A DNA stretch of 64,000 nt from NCBI RefSeq assembly GCF_020696975.1, contig NZ_JAJGBK010000029.1, forward strand, positions 1 to 64,000, written 5' to 3'. This document shows, piece after piece, positions 15,818 to 25,680 of the stretch (positions are counted from its first letter, which is position 1; every line of letters begins with the position of its first letter). A program made the translations under genes and the position numbers. A model generated the notes under the pieces. The model was not told where the DNA came from, did no database searches, and was given only the letters and a program-made list of their open reading frames with translations. Source of the DNA: Methanoculleus sp. Its GTDB lineage: Archaea > Halobacteriota > Methanomicrobia > Methanomicrobiales > Methanoculleaceae.

Positions 15818-16359
15818 GAGGTTTCGGTCTGCCGCCGCGCGAGGCACGCGATTGCGGCATCCACAATCGCACCGAGGGCATCTACGCCGAAGGTCTCAGA
15901 CGAGAGAACGATATCGTATGGCGAGAGGTCGCTGATATCAATATCATAGTAGTTCAGGTAGCGGGTTGCTTCCGAACGCTGCCGGTTCTCCGTGTAAACC
16001 CGGGCCCCCTCTTCGTCCATTCCATCACGGCCTGCGATCCGTTTTGCCCGGCAGGAGAGCGAGGCAGAAAGCCAGATCCGGAGATCGGCGTTCTCGATCA
16101 TCCGCCCGGAGAGCCGGCCTTCGACGATGATATTCTCGGTGCCCTCGCCGATCTCTTTCTGCCGGAGATCGATCATCCGGTCAACCGAGGGATCGTTCTC
16201 TGCGAACCTGCCGAACTCGGCAAGGTCCATGCCGTGCTCACGGGCGAGCTGACGGAAGACCTCTCCTGCGGATATGAGTTCAAGCCCGTACTTCCCGGCA
16301 AGGTACCGGGCGAGCGATGTGGTGCCACTTCCCGGCGGGCCGCTGATGGTGATCCGCAT
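15814..16359 (-). CDS. cmk: Cytidylate kinase, archaeal type
   Basis: This 181-residue P-loop kinase phosphorylates CMP and dCMP. The Walker A is GPPGSGTTS. ELISAGEVFRQLAREHGMDL, the LRQKEIGE segment, IIVEGRLSG and the lid region CRAKRIAGRDG are typical of archaeal Cmk. The start overlaps the stop of the DUF106 gene (TGATG). This gene ends the long ribosomal-SecY-adenylate kinase gene string and converges on atpD. Confidence 0.92.
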   Translation of the reverse strand: MRITISGPPGSGTTSLARYLAGKYGLELISAGEVFRQLAREHGMDLAEFGRFAENDPSVDRMIDLRQKEIGEGTENIIVEGRLSGRMIENADLRIWLSASLSCRAKRIAGRDGMDEEGARVYTENRQRSEATRYLNYYDIDISDLSPYDIVLSSETFGVDALGAIVDAAIACLARRQTETS

Positions 16360-16979
16360 CAGAGTCCTCCGATGTTGAGAGACTTCCTGATCACCTGGCT
16401 GATGGCCAGCGAACAGAGCATGTACCAGAGGATCCAGGCGGGGACAATCCAGAACGCAGAGGCCGAGAGACCGACGGTTCCGAGGAAGGGCATGACGATG
16501 CCGCTCGCGATGGTGGCCGGCGCGTCGATTGCCGGGAGCCGCAGGAGAAGCCAGAAGAAGATCGGCACCGTCAGCACGAGGATGATCGCCATCGGAGTAA
16601 ACTGCTGCCGGGAGATCTCAAGCTGGTCCTGCATCATCCGTTCCTGCTTGCCCTGGAGTTTCTTAATCTTCTTCTCGTCCCCGGAGAGCTGGGCCTCCCG
16701 GAACTCCTTCTGGAACGCCCGCATCTTCACCTGCGTCTCCTGCATCTTCTCGTAATCGATGGTGTACTTCTGGACCAGCGACGAGTACAGGCCCGTTATG
16801 CCGGAGAGGATCATGATCATGACGAAGAACGGTACGCCAAAGGTATCGATGAAGGGGCCCAGCACTACATCCATCGCCGAACCGACCGTCACCCGTATCC
16901 ATTCGATGCTGTATGAGAGCATCACGAGCATGGTAAAGACGAGGGCGATCGTCGGGCCGTGCTTCTTCAGGTCCACCAT
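16359..16979 (-). CDS. DUF106 membrane protein, YidC/Oxa1-like insertase
   Basis: This 206-residue protein has one N-terminal helix, a second helix, then a long charged coiled coil (about 75-125) with the family core KMQETQVKMRAFQKEFREAQ, followed by helices three and four. It belongs to the archaeal members of the Oxa1/YidC/Alb3 (EMC3) superfamily proposed to insert proteins into the membrane. Its place between adkA and cmk, in the same operon as secY, is the standard archaeal arrangement and fits a role in secretion. Confidence 0.88.
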   Translation of the reverse strand: MVDLKKHGPTIALVFTMLVMLSYSIEWIRVTVGSAMDVVLGPFIDTFGVPFFVMIMILSGITGLYSSLVQKYTIDYEKMQETQVKMRAFQKEFREAQLSGDEKKIKKLQGKQERMMQDQLEISRQQFTPMAIILVLTVPIFFWLLLRLPAIDAPATIASGIVMPFLGTVGLSASAFWIVPAWILWYMLCSLAISQVIRKSLNIGGL

Positions 16980-16985
16980 GTCAGG

Positions 16986-17570
16986 TTACCTCAGCGCACT
17001 CACCAGATCGTCGATGCCTCGTTCAAGCAGGAAGTTTTCGTTCTTGACGATCTTGATGGTGCAGCCGGTGTACATCGCATACGCCGCACTGATAGCGCGG
17101 TTGAACTCCTGGTGCTCGGCAATGGCCCGGGCTCCTTCCATATCGCGGACTCTTGAGGCGTCACCGAGCCGACGCATCAGGATCTGGTCCGGGTCGGTCT
17201 CCACCAGCACGATTACATCGGGCATCAGCTCGCGGAGCACCCACTCAGGCAGCCCTGCAAGGAACCCCGTCGGGGTCTTGACGCTGCTGTGGGTATCGAT
17301 GATGACGTTCGCATCTCCACTCATGGCGGCAATCCCTGAGGCAGCAGCCTGCTGGAGACGTTTCTGGACGTCCTTTCCAAGTTTTCGCATCTCATCGCGA
17401 TTCGAGACCAGGTTCTCCTTCATGGCTACATCAAACATGAACGTGCCGAAGTTGACGGCCTGATAGGCGACACCCTCGGCCGCCAGTCTCTCCATCGCAC
17501 CATTGATGACGGTGGTCTTCCCGACGCCGGGAACCCCCGTCACGACGACTTTCTTCCCCAAGTCTATCAC
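16986..17570 (-). CDS. adkA: Archaeal adenylate kinase
   Basis: This 194-residue archaeal-type adenylate kinase converts AMP and ATP to two ADP. It has the P-loop VTGVPGVGKTT, YQAVNFGTFM, and the segment NVIIDTHSSVKTPTGFLAGLP, characteristic of the trimeric archaeal enzyme and unlike bacterial Adk. It sits six bases upstream of the DUF106 gene. A gap of about 270 bases separates it from secY, wider than in most relatives. Confidence 0.93.
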   Translation of the reverse strand: MIDLGKKVVVTGVPGVGKTTVINGAMERLAAEGVAYQAVNFGTFMFDVAMKENLVSNRDEMRKLGKDVQKRLQQAAASGIAAMSGDANVIIDTHSSVKTPTGFLAGLPEWVLRELMPDVIVLVETDPDQILMRRLGDASRVRDMEGARAIAEHQEFNRAISAAYAMYTGCTIKIVKNENFLLERGIDDLVSALR

Positions 17571-17807
17571 TCCATTTAGAATATGGTTGCGTGTAAAATA
17601 AATCCGCGCATGAAGAGTAATTCCTTTCGGAATCTTTCCGGGCCCGGACGGCCCTGATGGGTGCCCGGGCGAAAAAGGGTGTTGAGTCGGGTTGGGAAAG
17701 GAGTAGATTTGGATGATGCACCTATCAACAGGGGTGCACTCGATCGAGAGGATTACACTCCAGTCGAAGCGAGCGCTTCGCGCCGCTTCTCCCGGAGTAA
17801 CTCCTCC

Positions 17808-17830
17808 GGCCCGACCCGCGAGGTCGGGCC
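17808..17830 (-). terminator. GC hairpin after secY
   Basis: GGCCCGACC, loop CGCGA, GGTCGGGCC is a perfect 9-base stem seven bases past the secY stop. The flanking sequence (GCGCTTCGCGCC, TTCTCCCGG) resembles the repeats at 4311 and 4560. It may therefore be a copy of that element and not a terminator. The rest of 17571-17837 shows nothing else. Confidence 0.4.
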
Positions 17831-17837
17831 TTCGGAC

Positions 17838-19271
17838 TTACTCCTTCCCAAAGAACCCGCGCATGAACGGGTACATCTCCATGATCTGCTGGCTTGCGAC
17901 CTCCTCGTAGAGCCGGTAAGTGATACTCACCGCAAGCAGCAGTCCCGTTCCGCCGACCGCTCCGATGACACCGAAGAGGTTCGCCACGACCGAGAGGATC
18001 CCGATGAACGCACCGCCGATGATGGTGATCCGCGGGATGTAGCGGTCGAGGTACTTCACAAGCACCTGCTCGTTCCGGCGGTAGCCGGGGATATGCATCC
18101 CGCTTCTCTGGATCTGCCGGGCCACGTCCTTTGAGTCGAGGCCTGCGGTCTTGACCCAGAAGAGCGCGAAGATCGCGCCTCCGACCACCATGACGGTGAT
18201 ATCGATACCCATTCTGAGAAGGATCTCCCAGGGGGCATGCCCGAGGTCGGTGAGCCACCACATCCAGTCCTGCGGCTGGTTGATGGGAGCGATATACCAC
18301 ATCAGGCCGTTGACCGGCACCTGTCCCTGGAACTCACCGAAGATGGTTATCCCGGCGTTCGAGAGGAACATCCCGATCATCTGGATGTTCGCCTGCAGCA
18401 CCCGGACCAGGATCATCGGCAGAACACTTGCGTAGATGAGCTTCACCGGGAACCGCGCGCGAGCACCGCGGACAGCGGTGTGTGCAAGCGGGATCTCGAT
18501 ACGGGTCGACTCCACGTAGACGATGACCATGAAGATCACGATCGTCGTGACCAGGGCGAGCAAGTCCGTGCCGAAGTATTCGAGGAAACTTGCTCCCGAC
18601 GTCCCTATGGCGAACAGCCGCGGGAAGAACCCGATCGGGAAGGGGTCAGTGCCCGTCTGCCAGTTCAGGAAGCCGTTCACGAGACCCTGCGAGACTCCTG
18701 CAACGATGAAGAGCCCCACGCCCGAACCGATACCCCACTTGGTCACGACCTCATCCATCAGCACCACCAGGAGGCCGCCTATGCAGACCTGGAGGAAGAT
18801 CAGGAGCGAGACCGTGAGCATATTCCCGCCGAAGAACTGCATCGCCACCGACGGGTCGGGCATCATCATCCCGCTCGCAACCATGGGGAACGCTTCGACG
18901 ATGATCATCACGAAGATGAGCATCTTCTGCAGGCCCATATACATGACCTGCCCACGTGCATCACTGGTATCGATCTGCAGGATTCCGGCGCCCTTGAGCA
19001 GCTGCAACACAATCGACGCGGTGACGATCGGCCCGATACCAAGATGCAGGAGCGAACCGCTCGCACCAGCAAGCAGGGCACGGTACATTCCAAAGAGATC
19101 CTGTGACTGTGGAGAGAGCCCAAAGATATCAATATTGGTCAATGAGAAGTAGAGAAGCAGGATTGCAAGCGTCCACAGGAGTTTATTCTTGAAGTGGACA
19201 TGCCCCTCCGGACTTCGGACTGCAGGCATCGCTGCAAGGATTGGTTCAAATCTATCCAGCAGATCTCCCAT
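17838..19271 (-). CDS. secY: Preprotein translocase subunit SecY
   Basis: This 477-residue channel subunit of the Sec translocon has ten predicted helices. Visible landmarks are the start LLDRFEPILAAMP, the plug region after TM1 (FGLSPQSQDLF), GIGPIVTASIVLQLL, RIEIPLAHTAVRGARARFPVK, and SGMHIPGYRRNEQVLVKYLDRYIP near the C-terminus, which holds the ribosome-contact loop. It follows L15 by 20 bases as the last part of the ribosomal operon. Confidence 0.97.
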   Translation of the reverse strand: MGDLLDRFEPILAAMPAVRSPEGHVHFKNKLLWTLAILLLYFSLTNIDIFGLSPQSQDLFGMYRALLAGASGSLLHLGIGPIVTASIVLQLLKGAGILQIDTSDARGQVMYMGLQKMLIFVMIIVEAFPMVASGMMMPDPSVAMQFFGGNMLTVSLLIFLQVCIGGLLVVLMDEVVTKWGIGSGVGLFIVAGVSQGLVNGFLNWQTGTDPFPIGFFPRLFAIGTSGASFLEYFGTDLLALVTTIVIFMVIVYVESTRIEIPLAHTAVRGARARFPVKLIYASVLPMILVRVLQANIQMIGMFLSNAGITIFGEFQGQVPVNGLMWYIAPINQPQDWMWWLTDLGHAPWEILLRMGIDITVMVVGGAIFALFWVKTAGLDSKDVARQIQRSGMHIPGYRRNEQVLVKYLDRYIPRITIIGGAFIGILSVVANLFGVIGAVGGTGLLLAVSITYRLYEEVASQQIMEMYPFMRGFFGKE

Positions 19272-19291
19272 GATTTCACCTGAAAAGAGGA

Positions 19292-19717
19292 TCAGACGGT
19301 CGTTGCCTGACCGCCCATCTCCTCAATTTTTGCCCGGGCCCGTTCTGAAAACTGCCGGGCAGAGATACTCATCTTGTGAGTGACTCTTCCGCCACCAAGT
19401 ACCTTGTCGATACCGAGTCCAGTGACGTCGAGGGCGATGAGGTCGCCCTCCTGGGAGGCAAGCCCCTCGCGGAGCAGCACCTCGGCCATCTGGTCGATCT
19501 CCCCTATATCGAGAGCAGATACCGGCACGGAAGTCTTGTTGACGAAACCGTGCTTGCCGTTGGATATCTCACCCTTCAGGTAGAAGTGGGAGAAGCGGTG
19601 GTCGCGCTGCCCGGCTCTACCCCGTCCACCCCTGTTGCCGGCGCCACGCCGGTTTTTGTGCGTGCCGCCGCCACAGGTCCGTGAACCCCTGTATTTGGTT
19701 CTCTTGTTTACGGGCAT
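19292..19717 (-). CDS. rpl15: Ribosomal protein uL15
   Basis: This 141-residue large-subunit protein has the archaeal N-terminus NKRTKYRGSRTCGGGTHKNRRG and the C-terminal VLGGGRVTHKMSISARQFS. The ATG at 19717 is preferred to the upstream GTG at 19726 because the family starts at MPVNKRTKYRG and AGGTGA is well placed before it. Confidence 0.96.
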   Translation of the reverse strand: MPVNKRTKYRGSRTCGGGTHKNRRGAGNRGGRGRAGQRDHRFSHFYLKGEISNGKHGFVNKTSVPVSALDIGEIDQMAEVLLREGLASQEGDLIALDVTGLGIDKVLGGGRVTHKMSISARQFSERARAKIEEMGGQATTV

Positions 19718-19722
19718 CAGTC

Positions 19723-20184
19723 TCACCTCATCTTGTAGAGGAGATCATTGATCTCCGGGCCATAGTAGCCGAGAGCCCCACCCTGCTGAAAGGTTCGCTT
19801 GATTGTTTTATAGCCCTTTCGTGGGGGATGCAGTCTCAGCACCGGCTTGATCTCCGCCAGATCGCGGAAAGTTATCTCACCGTTGCAGAGGGCCGCTGCG
19901 AACTCGTCAATGCCGGCATACGGGGTATGCGCACGGACGTAGTCATCGGTCAGCCGCTCGTCTCCCGTCAGGCGACCCCGGGTGCGCAGGAGGGTGGCCA
20001 GAGTATCCTGATCCACCTCGCCGTACGCCACGTAGTCCTTCACCTTGCGAATCATGCCCAGATACGCCGGGGTATCAGGCACGAGAACGCAGTGGTTGAT
20101 GTGGTGCAGACGGAGCATCTTTAAGGTGTCCTTGATCTCACGGTTGGTGTTGACCACGCCGCGCACCTGCACTATCGCGTACAT
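19723..20184 (-). CDS. rpl30: Ribosomal protein uL30
   Basis: This 153-residue archaeal long-form L30 has the start [38 protein letters not shown], and a C-terminal extension with RLHPPRKGYKTIKRTFQQGG. The ATG shares bases with the S5 stop codon (TGATG), showing translational coupling. Confidence 0.96.
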   Translation of the reverse strand: MYAIVQVRGVVNTNREIKDTLKMLRLHHINHCVLVPDTPAYLGMIRKVKDYVAYGEVDQDTLATLLRTRGRLTGDERLTDDYVRAHTPYAGIDEFAAALCNGEITFRDLAEIKPVLRLHPPRKGYKTIKRTFQQGGALGYYGPEINDLLYKMR

Positions 20185-20801
20185 CACTCATTCCCTCCGA
20201 TCCGGACGATATTCGTCTGCCGGAGTGCCTCAAACGTCGCCTTCGCGTAGTTGATCGTCGTCCGGGTCTGCCCCCGGTTGAAGGCCCAGACATCCTTGAT
20301 GCCTGCAAGCTGCAGGACCTTCTTCGGGATATCCCCGGTCACGAGGCCAATACCCTGCGGCGCGGGCTTCAGCGTCACCTTGACGCTTCCTGCCTTGCCG
20401 GTCACCTCGATGGGGATCGAGTGGGCGGTATCGCAACCACACTCCCAGCTCCCGCATCCCCTGGAGACCTTGATGAGATTCAGTTTTGCGTTTGCTATTG
20501 CTTTCTGGATCGCGTTACCGACCTGGGTGTCCTTGCCCTGGCCAAACCCGACATAGCCGTTCCGGTTGCCGACCACCACAACGGTGCGGAACTTCACACG
20601 GCGGCCCGAGTCGGTCATCCGCTGGACCATATTGATGTCCAGCACCTCGTCCTCCAGGTCGGGCACGAGGAAGTCGACGATCTGCGGCTCCTTGATTGGT
20701 CTACCGCTTGCGAGCACCTCATCAATACTGGTGATCTCGCCTGCGGCAACCTTGCGCCCGAGACCGGTGAGCGGAATCCATTCTTCCTGTACGTATGCCA
20801 T
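20184..20801 (-). CDS. rps5: Ribosomal protein uS5
   Basis: This 205-residue small-subunit protein has the double-stranded RNA-binding core [17 protein letters not shown] and the archaeal insertion [18 protein letters not shown], followed by [15 protein letters not shown]. It is essential for decoding fidelity. It follows L18 by one base. Confidence 0.97.
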   Translation of the reverse strand: MAYVQEEWIPLTGLGRKVAAGEITSIDEVLASGRPIKEPQIVDFLVPDLEDEVLDINMVQRMTDSGRRVKFRTVVVVGNRNGYVGFGQGKDTQVGNAIQKAIANAKLNLIKVSRGCGSWECGCDTAHSIPIEVTGKAGSVKVTLKPAPQGIGLVTGDIPKKVLQLAGIKDVWAFNRGQTRTTINYAKATFEALRQTNIVRIGGNE

Positions 20802-20802
20802 G

Positions 20803-21330
20803 TCACACCAGCTCCTTCATGATGGCCTGAGCCACAGCCTCTACATTCGCCACCAGGTTGCCTGCCCGCTCGGGAGCATACCCGGCGATATGGGCACCTT
20901 TGAGCCGCTCTTCATCGGGGAGAATCGACTCGCCATAGGGGACATCGAGACCTCCGTCCACTGCCCCCTTGAGGGCGGCAAAGACACGCGCACCGGGTTT
21001 CGCCCGGGCGAGGCCGATGTCGAGGATCGCCTCATCGTACCCTGCATTCAACGCCTTGACCGCAAACAGCATCCCGGTCAGGTATGCCGCCGGGGTGCAC
21101 GCAGTCGTTCCCTCGTAGCCGAAATCGGCAAGTTCAGCCGAGTACGCAGCCACCAGGGTCCGGTCTCCCTCAATCTCGGGGACGACCAGTTGTACGATGA
21201 TCTGCCGGTTCGTCTTCCGGACGACCATCCTCGGCGTTCCCGATGACAGGAGCGACATCCGCTTGTAGTAATCAGTCTTGCCCTCGTGCCTCCTGCGGAA
21301 GGGCACGAAGTATCTTGGGCCGGTTGCCAT
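20803..21330 (-). CDS. rpl18: Ribosomal protein uL18
   Basis: This 175-residue 5S rRNA-binding protein of archaeal/eukaryotic L5/L18 type has the start [37 protein letters not shown], and [18 protein letters not shown]. The start overlaps the L19e stop. Confidence 0.96.
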   Translation of the reverse strand: MATGPRYFVPFRRRHEGKTDYYKRMSLLSSGTPRMVVRKTNRQIIVQLVVPEIEGDRTLVAAYSAELADFGYEGTTACTPAAYLTGMLFAVKALNAGYDEAILDIGLARAKPGARVFAALKGAVDGGLDVPYGESILPDEERLKGAHIAGYAPERAGNLVANVEAVAQAIMKELV

Positions 21331-21782
21331 TATTTCATCCTCCCTGCCATCGTCTCAACATGAGCCGTAAGATGCGATACACTCCGGAACTGACCTCCGG
21401 AAGCCCGCCGGTACATCACGCGATAGAGACTCCGTTCAATTGTGCCTTCGCTGCGCATCTCGCGCAGGACGCGACGCTGTGCCCGGATCTTCCTGATCCA
21501 GGACCGTTTGCTGGAACCCCGGGCACCAGCGGCACCCTTCCTCCGGCCCGGACCTTTCCGGTGGCCGTAGGAACGCTTCGCCATCCGCGCACGTGCTCTG
21601 CCACGGCTGTTCCCCTTGACAGGGTGCGCCCGGATCACGCCTTCCGCGACGAGTTCACGCAGGTCGCTTCTGGAGATGGCCGCCTCGATATCGGCCTGGC
21701 GTTCAGGATCGAACCAGACACGGTTGACGCCGCACTTGAGGATGGCGGCTGCCATTCGCTTCTGGCTGGCGAGATCACTCAT
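21330..21782 (-). CDS. rpl19e: Ribosomal protein eL19
   Basis: This 150-residue archaeal/eukaryotic protein has the start MSDLASQKRMAAAILKCG, RVWFDPERQADIEAAISR, VKGNSRGRARARMAKRSYG and GRRKGAAGAR. The very basic middle binds rRNA. The start lies inside the end of the L32e gene (8-base overlap). Confidence 0.96.
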   Translation of the reverse strand: MSDLASQKRMAAAILKCGVNRVWFDPERQADIEAAISRSDLRELVAEGVIRAHPVKGNSRGRARARMAKRSYGHRKGPGRRKGAAGARGSSKRSWIRKIRAQRRVLREMRSEGTIERSLYRVMYRRASGGQFRSVSHLTAHVETMAGRMK

Positions 21783-22206
21783 CCTCGTTCACCTCTTCTT
21801 CGGTTGCGACAGGTTCTTCAGCCGCACGGGTGAGGTCTTTTGCGTTGAGCACCTTGAGCCCCAGTTCCATGGCCCGCGTCTGGATCACTCCACGCTTCCT
21901 GTTGCCGACAGACCCGCCGATCCGGACAGCCTGAGTCTCGGGATTCAGTCCCGTAAGTTCCGCAGGCGTAAACACCCGCACTTCCTCATAGCCGCTCGGG
22001 TGCATTCCGCGGATCGCGGCAGGGCTTCCGTATCCCGGCCGGGGCAGAGCACCCTTTGCCTTGAACTGCGCTCTCTGCTTGCTCTGTAGACCACGCGGAC
22101 GCCGCCAGACATCCTCGAGTCTCGACTTGCGGTGCAATCCCCGCCTCTTGAAGGCAGGCTTGTTGTGCCGGGTGCGGACGCGGATCAATCTTCTTGTTTC
22201 GTCCAT
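21775..22206 (-). CDS. rpl32e: Ribosomal protein eL32
   Basis: This 143-residue archaeal/eukaryotic protein has the core RHNKPAFKRRGLHRKSRL, WRRPRGLQSKQR, YGSPAAIRGMHPSGYEEV and an acidic C-terminal tail. Two starts are possible: GTG 22215 (MKIMDE) or ATG 22206 (MDETRRL). The ATG is chosen because GTG 22215 overlaps the L6 stop and adds residues not usual in the family. Confidence 0.94.
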   Translation of the reverse strand: MDETRRLIRVRTRHNKPAFKRRGLHRKSRLEDVWRRPRGLQSKQRAQFKAKGALPRPGYGSPAAIRGMHPSGYEEVRVFTPAELTGLNPETQAVRIGGSVGNRKRGVIQTRAMELGLKVLNAKDLTRAAEEPVATEEEVNEDE

Positions 22207-22211
22207 TATTT

Positions 22212-22736
22212 TCACGCCCTCTCGGTGATGTAGATGCCGTCCTGGAACACCCGGGGATCGCGCTTCGTGATCCTGGTCGCGTGCTCGATGTTTGCGGCCG
22301 TGTTGCCCACCTTCTCCTTGTCGATACCGGTGAGAGTCACCTCATCGCTCCCAACCTTGACGGTGACGCCCTCGATGATCTTTGCTACCCGGGGCTGCTT
22401 CTCGCCAAGGAAGTTGTTGATCTCAAGGCGGTTGCCCTGAAGTTTCAGCTGGATCGGGAAGTGGCTGTAGACCACCTTCATGCGGTACTCGTAGCCTTCG
22501 GTGACACCCCGGAACATGCTCTTGACCAGGGCCTCAAGCGTCCCGCTCATGGCAAGGATCCGCTTCTTGTCGGATGCCGTGGCGACGACGACTTCACCGT
22601 CACCAACCGTGACATCAATCTGGGGGAAGCGCATGTCACGTACCAGTGTGCCCTTCGGTCCGGAGACCGTGAGCACGCTGCCTTCGAGCGTAGCGTTCAC
22701 ACCGGGAGGGATCTCAACCTGTCGTGTAATTCCCAT
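22212..22736 (-). CDS. rpl6: Ribosomal protein uL6
   Basis: This 174-residue protein of two L6 repeats has the start MGITRQVEIPPGVNATLEG, VSGPKGTLVRDMRF, YRMKVVYSHFPIQL and VGNTAANIEHATRITKRDPRVFQ. ATG 22736 is preferred to 22751 because GGAGGG sits seven bases in front of it and the family starts here. Confidence 0.96.
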   Translation of the reverse strand: MGITRQVEIPPGVNATLEGSVLTVSGPKGTLVRDMRFPQIDVTVGDGEVVVATASDKKRILAMSGTLEALVKSMFRGVTEGYEYRMKVVYSHFPIQLKLQGNRLEINNFLGEKQPRVAKIIEGVTVKVGSDEVTLTGIDKEKVGNTAANIEHATRITKRDPRVFQDGIYITERA

Positions 22737-22750
22737 ACTCTCGCCCTCCA

Positions 22751-23143
22751 TCAGTAGACGTATCCCAGCAGCTGCCCGCCGATACCCTGGCCCCGGGCCT
22801 CTTCGTGGGAGATGACTCCCTTCGAGGTGGAGACGATCAGGATGCCGAAGTTCTTTGCGGGGAGGTACTGCGACTCCCAGTATTCCATGTCAGCCATCGC
22901 CACCGGGAACCGGGGGGTGATGGCGCCACACTTATTGATCGTTCCGGTGAGCTGGACCCGGAACTGGCCGCCGCGGCCGTCGTCGATGAACTCGAAGCCG
23001 CCGATAAAGCCGTTTTCCTGCATGACGCGGAGCATTGCGCCGAGGAGCTTGCTGGCGGGTTCGACAATAACCTCGTTCTTTCCAGCATCGCCGGCATTCT
23101 TGATTGTGCTCATCGCATCAGCGATTGGATTCAGTCGTGCCAT
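22751..23143 (-). CDS. rps8: Ribosomal protein uS8
   Basis: This 130-residue 16S rRNA-binding protein has the start [21 protein letters not shown] and the C-terminal RNA-binding motif [20 protein letters not shown]. It follows the small S14 gene. Confidence 0.97.
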   Translation of the reverse strand: MARLNPIADAMSTIKNAGDAGKNEVIVEPASKLLGAMLRVMQENGFIGGFEFIDDGRGGQFRVQLTGTINKCGAITPRFPVAMADMEYWESQYLPAKNFGILIVSTSKGVISHEEARGQGIGGQLLGYVY

Positions 23144-23155
23144 ATTCTCTAACCC

Positions 23156-23335
23156 CTAGTTCATCTTCTTAAAGCCCATTTTTCCAGCCCACTCGCGGAA
23201 ACACTGGCGGCAGAAGTAGATGCCGTACTTGCGCACAAGGCCCTGCTTCCGGCCACAGATGCGGCAAGCGTTCGCGCCACGGCCAAACTTCTTCTTGTTC
23301 TCGCTCACAGAAGGTGCGCCTGATTCTTCTGCCAT
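23156..23335 (-). CDS. rps14: Ribosomal protein uS14, zinc-binding form
   Basis: This is a 59-residue gene that short-ORF cut-offs miss. It reads [18 protein letters not shown], then [18 protein letters not shown] and [15 protein letters not shown]. The CxxC...CxxC set binds zinc as in archaeal and eukaryotic S14/S29. It lies between L5 (3 bases upstream) and S8 in the normal archaeal order. Confidence 0.96.
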   Translation of the reverse strand: MAEESGAPSVSENKKKFGRGANACRICGRKQGLVRKYGIYFCRQCFREWAGKMGFKKMN

Positions 23336-23338
23336 ACC

Positions 23339-23842
23339 TTACACCTCCACCTGGTAGCGCTCGCGCATGAACGCGATGGCTGCCTCTTTATTCACTTTCT
23401 GGTCCGCCGGCAGTTTCCTGCGCTCGACACTCCGGCGCGCGATCCGCACGCCTTTGTACTCAAGCACCACGTTGATGTCCATGCCATAGATACCAATCAT
23501 CGGATCGTAGGACATGCCCGGGAAATCGGTATGCTCTTCGATACCGAACGAGACGTTGCCGGTCTGGTCAAACTGCGAGGGTGCGAGGCGCCGCTCAATG
23601 ATGTTGAGCGCGGTCTCGATGAACTTCTCAGCATTCTCCCGGCGCAGGGTGACCTTGCACCCGATAGGTGCGCCCTTCCGGATACCGAACGCCGGCTGGG
23701 TCCGCTTCGCGATGGTGCGGACGGATTTCTGGCCGGTGATCTGCCTCATGATATCCTCGGCCTTGACCAGCCGCTCACCGCTCTCTCCGACGCCCATGTG
23801 CACAACGACCTTATCGATGTAGATATCCTTCATTGCGCTCAT
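23339..23842 (-). CDS. rpl5: Ribosomal protein uL5
   Basis: This 167-residue 5S rRNA-binding protein has [53 protein letters not shown] and [16 protein letters not shown]. The start ATG overlaps the S4e stop (ATGA). A second in-frame ATG at 23833 is possible. Confidence 0.96.
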   Translation of the reverse strand: MSAMKDIYIDKVVVHMGVGESGERLVKAEDIMRQITGQKSVRTIAKRTQPAFGIRKGAPIGCKVTLRRENAEKFIETALNIIERRLAPSQFDQTGNVSFGIEEHTDFPGMSYDPMIGIYGMDINVVLEYKGVRIARRSVERRKLPADQKVNKEAAIAFMRERYQVEV

Positions 23843-24567
23843 GCCGAGGCCTCCAGCTCAGGTGCAATCGCGGACCGGCCGACCATGAAGATGTACTCCT
23901 CAATGGTCTCGAACCGCTCGGCAGCCGCATCGTCCACGAGGATGACGCGGTTGGGGACGGAACTCGCGGTCCTGATGATCTCGACAATCCTGCCGACCTT
24001 CCCGGAGTGCTTTCCGCCGACGACCATGGCCACATTGCCTTCTTCGAAGGGGAAGTGGTCGATGATCTGGAACCGGCCGTCACCATCTGTTCCGAGGGTC
24101 ACAACGATGGAGTCTTTCGCCTTGTAGGTGTTGTCGGCGAGAATGTTTGCCCCGTATGCAAGGTTCAACTGGACCTTGCCGCCTTTGACGGTGGTCTTGT
24201 TCCGGATCTTGCAGAGCCGGGTCTTTGCGGACTCCGCCGGGATCTCGACGCCAACCAGGTTGCCCCGCTTGTCGAGCTGGATACGGTAGTGATTCCCGAG
24301 TTTCGGGATCGAGACGATATCAAAGACGCCAAGCCCCATCTGCGGGTCTCTGCAGGCCCGCCCATTGACGAGGACATCCCGCTGGTGCAGGATCTTCCGG
24401 ACCTCACTCGCGTTCTGTGCGAGGCCAATGTGCTCGCGGAGCCAGACCCCGACCGGCAGTGCGCCGGCGTTGTGGGGACCGGGAGCGGTCTTCATGACGA
24501 ATTTCTGTACTTTCTTCGGTATATGCCAGGACTCCGGCGCTACCAGTCGCTTAAGATATTTGGACAT
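23839..24567 (-). CDS. rps4e: Ribosomal protein eS4
   Basis: This 242-residue archaeal/eukaryotic S4e contains an S4 RNA-binding segment ([38 protein letters not shown]) and a KOW-like C-terminal part with [14 protein letters not shown]. It starts at the stop of L24. Confidence 0.96.
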   Translation of the reverse strand: MSKYLKRLVAPESWHIPKKVQKFVMKTAPGPHNAGALPVGVWLREHIGLAQNASEVRKILHQRDVLVNGRACRDPQMGLGVFDIVSIPKLGNHYRIQLDKRGNLVGVEIPAESAKTRLCKIRNKTTVKGGKVQLNLAYGANILADNTYKAKDSIVVTLGTDGDGRFQIIDHFPFEEGNVAMVVGGKHSGKVGRIVEIIRTASSVPNRVILVDDAAAERFETIEEYIFMVGRSAIAPELEASA

Positions 24568-24932
24568 TATGCTCCGCCTCCGAGTCTCTCTTCACGGAGT
24601 TTGTCTTTCAGGTTGAGCTTCGTGACCTGCACGTTCGAGGGGTCGACCGGCCGGGGAACCTCGGTTCCGTCCGCCTTCGTCACCATCACGCCGTGCACGA
24701 TCAGCCGGCACGTCTTCATGTCTACCGCATCGACGACACCTTCATCGCCGGCGAAATCTCCACGGAGCACCTTGACGGTGTCGCCCTTGACCACACGGGT
24801 CCTCCGGACGTTGTACTTTCCACGGAGTTCGGGGGCAAGCGATGCGGAGAGGAACCGGCCCCGGGTGTGGTTCGGTGCGTTGTAACGTGCCTTACGCTGT
24901 TTTCTCGGTTGTTTGCTTGCTATGCGTACCAT
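24567..24932 (-). CDS. rpl24: Ribosomal protein uL24
   Basis: This 121-residue protein has the start MVRIASKQPRKQRKARYNAP and the KOW motif VVKGDTVKVLRGDFAGDEG. It is one of the first proteins to bind 23S rRNA. Confidence 0.96.
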   Translation of the reverse strand: MVRIASKQPRKQRKARYNAPNHTRGRFLSASLAPELRGKYNVRRTRVVKGDTVKVLRGDFAGDEGVVDAVDMKTCRLIVHGVMVTKADGTEVPRPVDPSNVQVTKLNLKDKLREERLGGGA

Positions 24933-24945
24933 GCTTCACCACACC

Positions 24946-25344
24946 TTACACGATTATCGTCGCCATAGAGGCGATCTTCGGGAACCGCTCGGCGATCTCG
25001 CGGGGGACGGCACCCTTGATCTCGGTCCCCTTCGGCTCGCCGCGCTCGTTGACGAGCACCATGGCGTTGTCCTCAAACGAGAGCCGGATGCCGTTCGGGC
25101 GGCGGATCTCCTTCTTCTGCCGGATGACCACCGCTTTCTCGAGTTTCCTCCGCATATCGGGGGTGCCCTTCTTGACGCTCACGGTCGCGATGTCGCCGAC
25201 GCCCATGCAGGGCTGCCGCCGCCGGACACCGTGGTAACCGTCGACCGAGACGATCTCCACGAGCCGTGCGCCGGTGTTGTCGGAGCAGACCATCCGTGAG
25301 CCGGTGGCGAGGGCGCGCGGAATGGTCGACTGCATCGCCTTCAT
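24946..25344 (-). CDS. rpl14: Ribosomal protein uL14
   Basis: This 132-residue protein has [39 protein letters not shown] and [22 protein letters not shown]. The start ATG overlaps the S17 stop (ATGA). Confidence 0.97.
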   Translation of the reverse strand: MKAMQSTIPRALATGSRMVCSDNTGARLVEIVSVDGYHGVRRRQPCMGVGDIATVSVKKGTPDMRRKLEKAVVIRQKKEIRRPNGIRLSFEDNAMVLVNERGEPKGTEIKGAVPREIAERFPKIASMATIIV

Positions 25345-25667
25345 TCCTTCATCACCTCAACCACGACAAAGTTCTTGGTCTTTGAAAGCGGCCTGCATTC
25401 TGCGATCCGGACCACATCACCCACACCCGCATTGAGGCAGGGCGTGCTGTGAGCATGATACCGGGACCGGCGTTTCTCGTACCGCTTGTATTTCTTGACG
25501 TAGTGGAGGAACTCACGCTCCACGACGACAGTACCGTTCATACGGTCGCTCACGACTTTGCCGGTAATCACCTGGCCGCGTACCGGCAAAGTGCCGTGAA
25601 ACGGACAATTTGCGTCCTCACATTCCGTTTCCGGAATGGGGACGTCCAACCCAATGTTTCGTGCCAT
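25341..25667 (-). CDS. rps17: Ribosomal protein uS17
   Basis: This 108-residue archaeal form has an N-terminal Cys pair ([15 protein letters not shown]), then [40 protein letters not shown] and [16 protein letters not shown]. It lies 13 bases after the RNase P subunit gene. Confidence 0.96.
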   Translation of the reverse strand: MARNIGLDVPIPETECEDANCPFHGTLPVRGQVITGKVVSDRMNGTVVVEREFLHYVKKYKRYEKRRSRYHAHSTPCLNAGVGDVVRIAECRPLSKTKNFVVVEVMKE

Positions 25668-25680
25668 TATTCATCCTCGT